Positions 32,477 through 40,772 of a stretch of DNA of 64,000 nt are shown in pieces; position 1 is the stretch's first letter; every line of letters starts with the position of its first letter. Source of the stretch: an uncultured Lachnospiraceae bacterium (GTDB taxonomy: Bacteria > Bacillota > Clostridia > Lachnospirales > Lachnospiraceae). The stretch is taken from NCBI GenBank assembly GCA_900546325.1, contig URCR01000006.1, forward strand, positions 21,295-85,294, written 5' to 3'. A model generated the notes under the pieces. The model was not told the DNA's origin and ran no database searches. It saw nothing but the letters and a program-made list of their open reading frames with translations. A program made the position numbers and the translations under genes.

Positions 32477-34252
32477 CTAGTCCCCCTCTCCGTCAAGAAG
32501 GATCGAATCCCGAAGCTTCGTCAAAGTCACCTTTGTCTCCGCCGTTGTCTCCCCTAAAAGTCCGGCAATCTCCTGTGCGACCATCATCTGTTTGTCAATG
32601 ACGCGCTGCGCCATCTCCACCGTCTCCATTTTCAAATTATAGTGTTTTTCTTTCGCTTTCTCTTCCTTTGTGATGTCCTGGTAAATGATCAGAACCGACT
32701 CCATCTCCGGGATATAGATGATCTTCTCCTCGGCTTTCATCTCCAGCTGGCTTAACTGTACTTTCTTGTATGTGATCGACTCTCTCGTCTGGAAAACTTC
32801 CTCCACATCCGCTGTATCGATAAAGTCGTACAGATATCTCTCCAGCGCTTCCTCTCTGCTGATCCCGAATAACTCCTGCGCCTTCTTGTTACACTCTCTG
32901 ATCCGCATCTCCCGGTCTATGATAAAAATCAAATTCGGCGTCACATCCATCACTACATTGGACATCGACTCTGCTCTGGAGAGCGCATACGGCAGACACA
33001 TACTGTTCTCTGCTTTCTTCTGAAATACCGCAACTGCCTTCTCCCTGCAGGTTGCATATCCGCACGCGCCGCAGTTTAGTTCATCCTTCTCGGAATATTT
33101 TCCGGTCTCTCGCAAGATTCCACGCAACTCTTCCTCCGTCGGAATCTGCTCTGTTGGCGGATTTGGTGCAAATTGTCTGGAAAGTCCGATTTCCAGAGAC
33201 TGTGGCTCATATTCTGCCTTCTGATGGGCAGCCACTCTCCGCTCCATCTCCACTTTCGCCTTGATAAACGACACGTTCCAGTTTCCGGACGCCGGACCCT
33301 TGACACAGCCGCCGTCGCAGACATTTGCCTCTATAAAGCAACGTTCCAGTTCGCCCCTCTTCAGACTTTCCAGCATTTCTATACAGTTGTCCAGTCCATC
33401 GACATACACTTTGTGATATTCTTTCTTTTCAGCACCTTGCTCCTCCCACGTTCCCGATAAGAGCTCATTCCCGCCATCTTTTTCAGAAGAATTCAGCATC
33501 ACAGACTGAAGCACTCCACCGCTGACCGGGTAAAGGCGGTTCACGCCACAGTCAGGGTTCGCCATCGGCAGGTCTTCACATTCTTCCAGAACAATCTGTT
33601 CTTTCGCCAGCCACTGTTCCAGTTCCTCAAATGTCAGGATCGCATCCACCGCACCAAACACACGGGAATCTCCGACCGCCTCCTGCTTCTTTGCAATACA
33701 AGGTCCAAGAAAGACAACCTTTGTCTGTTCCCCATATATTTTTTTGATCAGCCTTCCGTGAGCGATCATCGGAGAGACAACCGGGGCAAGCTGGTCTGTC
33801 AGTTCCGGATAATACTTCTCCACAAGATCATTAACGCTCGGACAGCAGGTTGTGATAATATTTTTGTATGTCCCTTCCCTCAGCAGTTTCTGATACTCTC
33901 TCGTGACAAGCGCCGCACCTTCCGCAGTCTCCCGTACTTCGTAAAATCCAAGCTTTTGCAGCGCTCCCACAACCTGCCCCGGTGTCCGGTAATTCATCAA
34001 TCCCAGATACGACGGCGCGATCGACACGACAATCTTCATTTTCTGCCGGATATAGGCTTTGATCAATTCCAGATCACTTGCAAAACGCTTTGCATTCTGC
34101 GGACAGACTTCCAGACACTTCCCGCAATGAATACAGTGATCATTCATAATATGCGCCTGCTCGTGCCGGACAGAGATTGCCTTGACACTGCAGTTCCGCA
34201 CACATTTATAACAGTGCTTACAGCTCGCATTCTGAAAATCAATTACTTTCAT
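32477..34252 (-). CDS. PAS-domain [FeFe]-hydrogenase-like sensor (HydS/group C type)
   Basis: 591 residues. In order: two [4Fe-4S] ferredoxin motifs (C11, C14, C17, C21 and C40, C43, C46, C50); an [FeFe]-hydrogenase catalytic-type domain with TTCCPS (C136, C137), GPCIAKKQE (C185) and VCDGGC (C312, C316), the expected H-cluster ligands; a four-cysteine [4Fe-4S] motif (C394, C397, C402, C419); a PAS domain (about 433-525, NLIFIIDREMRIRECNKKAQ); and a helical C-terminal tail. This layout matches sensory group C hydrogenases rather than HydA used in fermentation. The longest frame starts 12 codons earlier; GGAG before the ATG at 34252 is preferred. It lies between a NuoE-like gene and a PP2C phosphatase. 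Catalytic activity is not shown by sequence. Confidence 0.88.
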   Translation of the reverse strand: MKVIDFQNASCKHCYKCVRNCSVKAISVRHEQAHIMNDHCIHCGKCLEVCPQNAKRFASDLELIKAYIRQKMKIVVSIAPSYLGLMNYRTPGQVVGALQKLGFYEVRETAEGAALVTREYQKLLREGTYKNIITTCCPSVNDLVEKYYPELTDQLAPVVSPMIAHGRLIKKIYGEQTKVVFLGPCIAKKQEAVGDSRVFGAVDAILTFEELEQWLAKEQIVLEECEDLPMANPDCGVNRLYPVSGGVLQSVMLNSSEKDGGNELLSGTWEEQGAEKKEYHKVYVDGLDNCIEMLESLKRGELERCFIEANVCDGGCVKGPASGNWNVSFIKAKVEMERRVAAHQKAEYEPQSLEIGLSRQFAPNPPTEQIPTEEELRGILRETGKYSEKDELNCGACGYATCREKAVAVFQKKAENSMCLPYALSRAESMSNVVMDVTPNLIFIIDREMRIRECNKKAQELFGISREEALERYLYDFIDTADVEEVFQTRESITYKKVQLSQLEMKAEEKIIYIPEMESVLIIYQDITKEEKAKEKHYNLKMETVEMAQRVIDKQMMVAQEIAGLLGETTAETKVTLTKLRDSILLDGEGD

Positions 34253-34308
34253 TTCATTCACTCCATTCAAAAAGGGGACCTTTCCCACTGCAAGGTCCCA
34301 TCTTTTCT

Positions 34309-34800
34309 TTATTCGTATTTTGCAAGAATCTCTTCCACATCTTCCGCTTTCACGTGATTATATACATCGTCATTGACCATGAGAATCGGTGCCATCCCGC
34401 ATGCCCCGATGCACCGGCTCGCATCCAGCGAAAACTTCCCGTCAGCGGTACATTCTCCTCCGCCGATTCCAAGCACCTCTGTCAGCTTATTATAGACATC
34501 TCCGGCGCCCTTCACAAAACACGCCGTTCCAAGACAGATAGATACCTGATATTTCCCTTTCGGGCTCAACGTAAACTGGGGATAGAAATCAACGACCTCC
34601 TCAATCTTGTGAAGCGGAATATCCATCTCATCCGAAATGATTGTCTGCACTTCCACCGGAACATATCCGTAGATTTCCTGCGCCTGCTGCAATACCGCCA
34701 TCAGCGCCCCCTGCTCGCTTTTTCTTTTTTCGATCACCTCACGCAGTGCCGTCTCCTGCTCTTTCGTTCCCTGAAATGGAACTGTCGACTTATTTGCCAT
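34309..34800 (-). CDS. NuoE/HydC-type [2Fe-2S] thioredoxin-fold ferredoxin
   Basis: 163 residues, the usual size of the 24-kDa NuoE-like subunit. N-terminal helical part (LMAVLQQAQEIYGYVP), then the cluster ligands C89 and C94 (CLGTAC) and C130 and C134 (CIGAC). It normally passes electrons between an NADH-binding subunit and a hydrogenase; here no NuoF/HydB partner is present, so it may serve the downstream PAS hydrogenase. GGGAGG precedes the ATG at 34800. First gene of a three-gene operon; an extended -10-like TGATACGAT lies about 50 bases upstream but without a good -35. Confidence 0.9.
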   Translation of the reverse strand: MANKSTVPFQGTKEQETALREVIEKRKSEQGALMAVLQQAQEIYGYVPVEVQTIISDEMDIPLHKIEEVVDFYPQFTLSPKGKYQVSICLGTACFVKGAGDVYNKLTEVLGIGGGECTADGKFSLDASRCIGACGMAPILMVNDDVYNHVKAEDVEEILAKYE

Positions 34801-34897
34801 CTGAAAAACCTCCCTTGTTCTTGTAAATATGTCAGTATACTAGGTTCATCGTATCACAAATAGGCGCTTTTTGCTATATTGTTTCAAATTTTGATCA

Positions 34898-34940
34898 TAA
34901 AAAACAGCCGGAAATGCTGCCATATAGCATTTCCGACTGC
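34898..34940 (-). terminator. Intrinsic terminator after the beta-propeller gene
   Basis: On the minus strand a 14-base-pair stem (arms 34926-34939 and 34905-34918; one arm ends CGGAAATGCT) is followed by TTTTTT. It begins about 20 bases after the stop at 34959 and separates this gene from the hydrogenase operon. Confidence 0.88.
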
Positions 34941-34958
34941 ACTTCATCTAAAAATGAT

Positions 34959-37721
34959 TTAGTCGTCTTTCTGAGTATCTTCCAAATCTTCCCCGGATGA
35001 TTCTGCTTCCGATTTCTGCACTTCCGGTTCTTCCCCGGATTCCTGTGCTTCAGATTTCTCTTCCGGAACCTCCTGCACCGGATGCTCTTCCTCGGACTTC
35101 TTCTGTTCTGCCTCCTTTAGATCGGATAGTTTTTCCGCTTCCTCCTCAGGTTTTTCCTCTGTTTCAGACTCTTCTGATCCAGTCTGGCTCTGCGCTTCAT
35201 GGATTTTGTTCCAGTCTTCTTCCTCTTTCTTCAGAAGCGCCTCTTCTTCCGGATCTGTTTTTTCCTCCGCAAGTGGAATTTCCGGCATTACCTGTGTCTG
35301 TCCTTCTTCCAAGTCTTCTGCAGACTCCTGTGTCTGCTCTTCTTCCAAGCCTTCTGCAAGCTCCTCTGTCCTCTCCTCATCAGCTGGTTCCGGTTCTGAC
35401 AGTTCCTTCGCCTCTTCCTCAAGCTCGGCAAGTTCACTGTCCAGCTCTTTCTCCAGTTCTGGATCCGGCTCTTCAGAAATAACTTCTTCCTCTGCGATTC
35501 CCGGAAGTTCTCCTTTTTCTCCGCGGATCTTCTGACGTTTGGCTTCACGGATTTTTCTCGCCCTTGCCTCCATCAGCATAACAATGATCAGAACGACCAA
35601 AGCTGCAAGTGCTACCCCTGCTGCCACAAGTACCGGTGTCGGAATCTCTGGCAGCTGAAAAGAGTGTTCCTTTTCTTTCTCTGTATTGTTTGATACTTCT
35701 TTCTTGTCTTCTGTATCTTCCTTTTCCGTCTCGCCGGCATCCTTGTCTTTTTCCTTTGCGAGTACATATTCCCCGCCTTTTTCAAAGATCAAAGTTGCCT
35801 TGTCCTGATCTACAACAACTTCTGTTCCTTTGTCCAAGTTGCTTCTCTCATAGAGGAACAGCTTCTCTGCACCTTTTAACTGCTCCGGAAGCTTATAGAT
35901 TACTGTTACTTTCCCCGGAAATTCCTTGCTCATCATGAATTCCAGTACTTGATAAGCACCGATTTTATCCGCTTCCTCCTTAGAAAGCGTGACATTTTTC
36001 TCCGTCAGCTTCGTAAAAAGTTCATTTTCCGGATTCTTTATATCTGTTCCTTTGATCTTGATCGAGTAATTATCATACTCTAACGTCAGCTCAAAGTTCG
36101 GATTTTTTGCAAGGACAGATAAAATTTCCTTATCAAGCTTATATGGCTTACTTCCGTTGACAAGAGAATTACTTCCCCCTTTGATCGCTGCATTGATATT
36201 CTCCAGCAGCGTCGGTTCTGCAATACTTCCCACTGTATTCCCGGCAGATGTTCCGCCCGAATTGCCGGATGACTGGCTCTTCGGTGGATTTACCGTTGTG
36301 TTCTGATTCTCTGTGCCGCTGTTATTTGTATTTCCCTGCGAATTTCCCTGCTGATTCTCATCTGGTTTGGATGGCTGATTCTCCTGTGGTGAATCCGGTG
36401 TCTCCGGCTCTTCCGGTTCTACCGGCGGTTCCGGATCTGGCTCTTCTGGATCTACCGGCGGTTCCGGATCTGGCTCTTCTGGATCTACCGGCGGTTCCGG
36501 ATCCGGCTTTTCCTCCTTCGGGACATCCACGGAGGTGATAGTTCCATTTCCAGTATTTCCATAATACACTTTTCCATCGCTGCCAATCAGAAGATAGTCT
36601 TCTCCGCTTTTCTTTGTATCTGAAGTATAGACCGTCTCCACAGTCATCTTCCCATCTGCATCAAGCTTTGCCGCATACAGATTTGCATTGTCTTCTTCCT
36701 GTGTAAAATACACATAGAAGTTCTCACCTGATTTTGTAACTGCCTGGCTTACGACCGGATGATCTGTCTTCTGTGACAGAATCTCCGTGGCATCCGATTC
36801 GGAGTAGACCGCTATGTAGCCCTGACTGCTTCCGCCCGTCACAAACACTTTTCCTTCCAGAATGGAAATGACTGCATTTCCTTTATCCGGCAGGGAGACT
36901 GTCGCCTTCTCTGTCACCTTCCCGTCATCACTAAGCGTAACCTTGTAGAGAACGCCCTCATCTGTCGCAAACCATACAGAACCATTTGCCTCTACAAGCG
37001 GACTTCGCACCTTGCCTGTGATGTCGTCCTTCTTATCTTTTACCTCTCCGGTCTTTGCATTTGCAAGTACAAGCTTTCCGGAATCTCCGGCAAACAGCAC
37101 ATTCTCTCCGAGAACGGCTGCCTTTGTACCGATATAATTTCCTTCTTTTTGTTCTGCCGACTTCCACTCCGGTGCGACTGCATCTGTCCCTGTGGTGGAG
37201 TCTGTCTTAAATGCGGCAAAATATCCCGATACTTTCTGATCCTGAGTCACCGGGCTGAATCCGGCGTAGATCATGTGGTCATGATATAAAATCTGGCTCT
37301 GCACTGTAAGTCCTTCTGCCGGCTTCTCTGTTATAAATACAGAGCTTAAATCAGAACTCTTCACCGCCTGGATCCTTCCGTCTTCAAGCGGGATGAACAA
37401 CATGCCATCTCCATTTCCCATGGCTGCCGATTCGGCTGCAGCTGCTGCTAATTCTGCGGAAGCTGTTTCCTTTCCGGTCGTGACATCAATTACTTTTAAT
37501 GTGTTGCCAACAGTCACATAGAACTGATTCTCTATCATAAGCGGAAGTGAAGTCTGTATCTCTGATGCATCACTGATCGTCCAGCGAATCTCGGCCTTCT
37601 CTTTTGCATTCTCAGTTCCGGCAGCAGACACTGCCAGCGGTGCGCAGCTTAACGCCATCGTTAACGACAAAGCGGCGCATCCAAATCTGAGGGTTTCTCG
37701 ATATTTCCGATTTGGTTTCAT
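34959..37721 (-). CDS. Surface-anchored PQQ-like beta-propeller protein with acidic cytoplasmic tail
   Basis: 920 residues; no recognised named family. Residues 1-33 are a signal peptide ending AVSA. About 45-400 has repeated sheet-like units typical of PQQ/WD-type propellers (for example LLIGSDGKVYYGNTGNGTI). Residues 403-441 are Pro/Glu-rich with an 11-residue repeat; about 445-507 is an Asn/Gln/Ser linker; about 510-665 is a second folded domain. A single membrane helix follows (about 696-717, VLVAAGVALAALVVLIIVML), then a basic stretch and a roughly 190-residue Glu-rich tail inside the cell. The order suggests an exported sensor or adhesion-like protein spanning the wall, with an intracellular acidic tail. 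Own promoter and terminator: a single-gene unit. The ligand is unknown. Confidence 0.8.
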   Translation of the reverse strand: MKPNRKYRETLRFGCAALSLTMALSCAPLAVSAAGTENAKEKAEIRWTISDASEIQTSLPLMIENQFYVTVGNTLKVIDVTTGKETASAELAAAAAESAAMGNGDGMLFIPLEDGRIQAVKSSDLSSVFITEKPAEGLTVQSQILYHDHMIYAGFSPVTQDQKVSGYFAAFKTDSTTGTDAVAPEWKSAEQKEGNYIGTKAAVLGENVLFAGDSGKLVLANAKTGEVKDKKDDITGKVRSPLVEANGSVWFATDEGVLYKVTLSDDGKVTEKATVSLPDKGNAVISILEGKVFVTGGSSQGYIAVYSESDATEILSQKTDHPVVSQAVTKSGENFYVYFTQEEDNANLYAAKLDADGKMTVETVYTSDTKKSGEDYLLIGSDGKVYYGNTGNGTITSVDVPKEEKPDPEPPVDPEEPDPEPPVDPEEPDPEPPVEPEEPETPDSPQENQPSKPDENQQGNSQGNTNNSGTENQNTTVNPPKSQSSGNSGGTSAGNTVGSIAEPTLLENINAAIKGGSNSLVNGSKPYKLDKEILSVLAKNPNFELTLEYDNYSIKIKGTDIKNPENELFTKLTEKNVTLSKEEADKIGAYQVLEFMMSKEFPGKVTVIYKLPEQLKGAEKLFLYERSNLDKGTEVVVDQDKATLIFEKGGEYVLAKEKDKDAGETEKEDTEDKKEVSNNTEKEKEHSFQLPEIPTPVLVAAGVALAALVVLIIVMLMEARARKIREAKRQKIRGEKGELPGIAEEEVISEEPDPELEKELDSELAELEEEAKELSEPEPADEERTEELAEGLEEEQTQESAEDLEEGQTQVMPEIPLAEEKTDPEEEALLKKEEEDWNKIHEAQSQTGSEESETEEKPEEEAEKLSDLKEAEQKKSEEEHPVQEVPEEKSEAQESGEEPEVQKSEAESSGEDLEDTQKDD
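36427..36512 (-). repeat. 33-base tandem repeat encoding a Pro/Glu-rich stalk
   Basis: Two near-identical 33-base units (36427-36459 and 36460-36492) plus a partial third encode the 11-residue unit PDPEPPVDPEE. Units lie in frame inside the propeller gene and probably form an extended wall-spanning stalk. Copy number could vary between strains. Confidence 0.85.
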
Positions 37722-37775
37722 CTAGTTTCTCCCCTTATTTCTGTCTCTAAAATATATCTGAGTCTAATCATTTCT

Positions 37776-37804
37776 ATGTTACTCATCTTTTGCCCTGCTG
37801 TCAA
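37776..37804 (-). promoter_or_regulatory. Promoter of the beta-propeller gene
   Basis: On the minus strand: -35 TTGACA (37799-37804), 17-base spacer, -10 TAACAT (37776-37781). The -35 box overlaps the stop codon of the upstream transporter ATPase gene. Confidence 0.65.
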
Positions 37805-38844
37805 CCTCTCCGGAGTGATTTCCCAATTATTTCTATGTCTTCCTTCTCCCTGCACTGTGCAGCATCCACTTTCCGTTCCGCCAGATGGCATGCTACCCGA
37901 TGCCCTTTCTGTACACTCCTCATTTCCGGTATCTTTTCTTTACAGATTTCCTCCGCATACGGACAGCGCCCGCAAAATGCACATCCTTTCATTTCACCTG
38001 TGCGAACCGGCTGCTCACCCCGCAGAATGTTTCTTTTCCCCCGCACGACATATGGATCCGGCGCAGAGGCAAGTAGTGCTTTGGTATAAGGATGCATAGG
38101 CTTTTCAAAAAGATTTTCGGTATCTGCTTCTTCAACAAGCGTACCAAGATACATCACACCGATTCTGTCTGAAATAAACCGGATCACACCAATATCATGA
38201 GAAATAAACAAAAGGCTGATTCCAGACATTTTCTGAATTTCCACCAACATATTTAAAATCTGTGCTTGTATTGATACATCCAGCGCCGACACGGGCTCAT
38301 CACACACGATCAACTTTGGCTGTATCAACAGTGCACCTGCAATTCCTAGCCTTTGTACCTGCCCTCCGGAAAGTTCATGCGGATAGCGAAAATAATGTTC
38401 CTCAGAAAGTCCCACCTGCCGCAATACTTTCACCGCCCGCTCTTTCCGTACTGCGGCATCTTTTTCTCCGTGAACGAGCAGAATTTCCTCAAGGATCGAA
38501 CCGATCCTCTGACGTGGATTTAATGCAGAAAGTGTATTTTGGAACACCATCTGTAAGTCTTTCCGAAGCGGACGAAATTCCTTTTCACTCAGTTTGCAGA
38601 GATCTTTTCCCTGATAGAAGATCGAGCCGGCGTCCGGTTTGGTCAATCCCACGATTGCGCGCCCGGTTGTCGACTTTCCGCAGCCGGACTCACCCACAAG
38701 CCCGTAAGTTTCTCCCTTTCTGATCTGAAACGTCATATCATCCACCGCATACATTTCTTCTTTCTTTCCAAACAAGCCTCTCCTGCTTCCATGCAGCAAG
38801 TACGCTTTTTTTAACCCTTTTACTTCCAACAGACTTTCTTCCAT
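37801..38844 (-). CDS. Oligopeptide/dipeptide ABC transporter ATPase, OppF/DppF type
   Basis: 347 residues. Walker A GESGCGKSTTGRA, Q-loop MVFQNTLSALNPRQRIG, signature LSGGQVQRLGIA, Walker B LIVCDEPVSALDV, switch H in FISHD, and a C-terminal cysteine-rich oligopeptide-type extension (CAFCGRCPYAEEIC). The frame opens 12 codons earlier; AAAGGAGGG before the ATG at 38844 fixes the start. Last gene of the operon and partner of the OppD-type ATPase. Confidence 0.93.
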   Translation of the reverse strand: MEESLLEVKGLKKAYLLHGSRRGLFGKKEEMYAVDDMTFQIRKGETYGLVGESGCGKSTTGRAIVGLTKPDAGSIFYQGKDLCKLSEKEFRPLRKDLQMVFQNTLSALNPRQRIGSILEEILLVHGEKDAAVRKERAVKVLRQVGLSEEHYFRYPHELSGGQVQRLGIAGALLIQPKLIVCDEPVSALDVSIQAQILNMLVEIQKMSGISLLFISHDIGVIRFISDRIGVMYLGTLVEEADTENLFEKPMHPYTKALLASAPDPYVVRGKRNILRGEQPVRTGEMKGCAFCGRCPYAEEICKEKIPEMRSVQKGHRVACHLAERKVDAAQCREKEDIEIIGKSLRRG

Positions 38845-38860
38845 ATCTATGCCCTCCTTT

Positions 38861-39865
38861 CTACTCTTGCTTTTCCGCATACTTCCAACATTTCACGAAA
38901 TGTCCCGGCCGCGCTTCCACGGACGGCGGCTGCAAATTTTTGCACTGTTTGACCGCTTCCGGACATCTCGTACAGAAATGACACCCTTCCGGGACTTTTG
39001 AAAGTGGAGGAACCGTTCCCGGAATTGTCGGAAGTTTCTTTCCTTTTTCCACTCCAAGATGCGGAATACTTGCCAGCAACCCTCGTGTATATGGATGAAG
39101 CGGCTCAACAAACAGCTGACCTGTCTTTGCCTCCTCCACAATCTGACCGAGATACATTACTTTTACGCTGTGGCAAATCTGAGATACGACTCCCATGTCA
39201 TGGGTAATAAGTAAAACCGACATTCCCAGTTTCTCATTCAAATCCTGAATCAAATATAAAATCTGCTCCTGAATCGTCACATCAAGCGCCGTTGTCGGCT
39301 CGTCGGCGATCAGAAGTTTCGGTTCACATGCCAGCGCCATCGCAATCATCACCCTCTGTTGCATTCCTCCTGACAACTCAAAAGGATATTTTTTCATGCA
39401 TGTTTCCGCACGCGGAATTCCTGTCAGTTCCAACATTTGGACTGCACGCTTTCTTGCCTCCTGCTTTCCCATTTTTTTATGAAGCATTAAAATTTCACTT
39501 AACTGTCCACCGATTGTATGCACCGGACTTAACGAATTCAGAGGATCCTGAAAGATAATGGAAATCTGATTTCCCCTGATTTTCTGCATATCTGCAAGCG
39601 ATTTTTTCAAAAGATCCTCTCCCTCAAAAAGAATCTCCCCGCCATACTTTACCACTGTGTCATGGTCTCTCAACCTTAAGATGGACTGTGACATCACACT
39701 TTTCCCGGAGCCGGACTCCCCCACAATGCCCGTAATTTCCCCCGGTGCCACGGAAAAACTCACACCATCCACGGCGGCAAGCCATTTCTTATGAACCGAA
39801 AAGGAAACACTTAAATCTTTCACTTCCAGTATTGTCTCTTCTTTCTGTTCCATATGTTCTCCCAT
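38861..39865 (-). CDS. Oligopeptide/dipeptide ABC transporter ATPase, OppD/DppD type
   Basis: 334 residues. Walker A GESGSGKSVMSQS, Q-loop IFQDPLNSLSPVHTIG, signature LSGGMQQRVMIAMAL, Walker B LLIADEPTTALDV, switch LITHD, and the C-terminal cysteine motif CHFCTRCPEAVKQC. The longest frame adds 39 codons inside the permease gene; AAAGGAGGGG before the ATG at 39865 makes that unlikely. The start overlaps the permease stop (TAATG). Confidence 0.93.
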   Translation of the reverse strand: MGEHMEQKEETILEVKDLSVSFSVHKKWLAAVDGVSFSVAPGEITGIVGESGSGKSVMSQSILRLRDHDTVVKYGGEILFEGEDLLKKSLADMQKIRGNQISIIFQDPLNSLSPVHTIGGQLSEILMLHKKMGKQEARKRAVQMLELTGIPRAETCMKKYPFELSGGMQQRVMIAMALACEPKLLIADEPTTALDVTIQEQILYLIQDLNEKLGMSVLLITHDMGVVSQICHSVKVMYLGQIVEEAKTGQLFVEPLHPYTRGLLASIPHLGVEKGKKLPTIPGTVPPLSKVPEGCHFCTRCPEAVKQCKNLQPPSVEARPGHFVKCWKYAEKQE

Positions 39866-40761
39866 TATTTTTTTGCCCCTCCTTTTACTCTCGGATCCAG
39901 ATAGTCTCTCAGCCCGTCCCCGAACAGATTCAGGCTCAGTACACATAGAATCACTGATATTCCCGGACAGAGCATTGTCCACGGTGCCTTTGAAAATACA
40001 AGCTTACTTGCCTGAAGCATATTTCCCCAGCTCGCTGCCGGGGCTGGAACACCCGCGCCGAGAAAGCTGAGCGATGCCTCTGATATGATTGCCTGCGCGA
40101 AAATGAAAGACGCCTGCACAATCAGAGGAGAAACAACTCCCGGCAAAATCAGTTTCCACAATATGCGGAATGTACCGAAGCCCTGCACTTTTGCCGCTTC
40201 AACATATGGCTGTTCCCGGATAACCATCGCACTCGCCCTCACTGTCCTGGCCACACTCGGTGTATAGACAACAGTCAGCGCGATCACAACATTCCAGCTT
40301 GACGCCCCGAGTCCTGCAATCAACGCAATTGCTAGAAGGATCCCCGGAATTGCAATCAGTCCATCGCAGATTCTCATCAGAATCTGATCCAATATCTTAA
40401 AATAACTTGCATAAATTCCAATAATTGTCCCAAGCAGACAGGAAAAAACGGCAACACAGCCTCCCACCCACAGTGACACTCTTGCCCCGTACATCAGGCG
40501 GATAAAAATATCTCTTCCAAACTCATCCGTTCCAAGAAGATATTTCCCTCCCGGAGCTTTCAGTCTGTCTGCCACCGTCATCGCATTTGGGTCAACAGAA
40601 CTAAAAAGCGGAATTAGAACTGCCGCAAGCAGTATCAGCATAAACCCGGTAAATCCGATTAACAGCGCCGGACTTGCAAGCAGACGTTCCTTTCGGATCT
40701 GCCGCTGCTCTTTTAAAATCATTCCACTCGATTCTGAAATAGTTTTTCTTGTAAAATGCAT
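39865..40761 (-). CDS. Oligopeptide/dipeptide ABC transporter permease, OppC/DppC type
   Basis: 298 residues. N-terminal cytoplasmic stretch, first helix (LIGFTGFMLILLAAVLIPLF), the family block HLLGTDEFGRDIF-like (seen as YLLGTDEFGRDIFIRLMYGA), the permease EAA-like segment (YVEAAKVQGFGTFRILWKLI) and a C-terminal LNLFGDGLRDYLDPR. It forms the membrane channel together with the next gene upstream. Confidence 0.93.
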   Translation of the reverse strand: MHFTRKTISESSGMILKEQRQIRKERLLASPALLIGFTGFMLILLAAVLIPLFSSVDPNAMTVADRLKAPGGKYLLGTDEFGRDIFIRLMYGARVSLWVGGCVAVFSCLLGTIIGIYASYFKILDQILMRICDGLIAIPGILLAIALIAGLGASSWNVVIALTVVYTPSVARTVRASAMVIREQPYVEAAKVQGFGTFRILWKLILPGVVSPLIVQASFIFAQAIISEASLSFLGAGVPAPAASWGNMLQASKLVFSKAPWTMLCPGISVILCVLSLNLFGDGLRDYLDPRVKGGAKK

Positions 40762-40772
40762 TTCATCTCCTC

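Noticed and set aside
32477..34288. Fermentative or bifurcating HydA
   Set aside because: The C-terminal PAS domain, PP2C neighbour and lack of HydB/NuoF genes fit the sensory type better.
36180..36300. Low-complexity Asn/Ser/Gly coding region as a possible frameshift or assembly error
   Set aside because: The frame is continuous from signal peptide to membrane helix and fits a flexible linker.
36399..36514. Short regular repeats, first considered as a CRISPR array
   Set aside because: The 33-base units are adjacent with no unique spacers and encode an in-frame Pro/Glu stalk.
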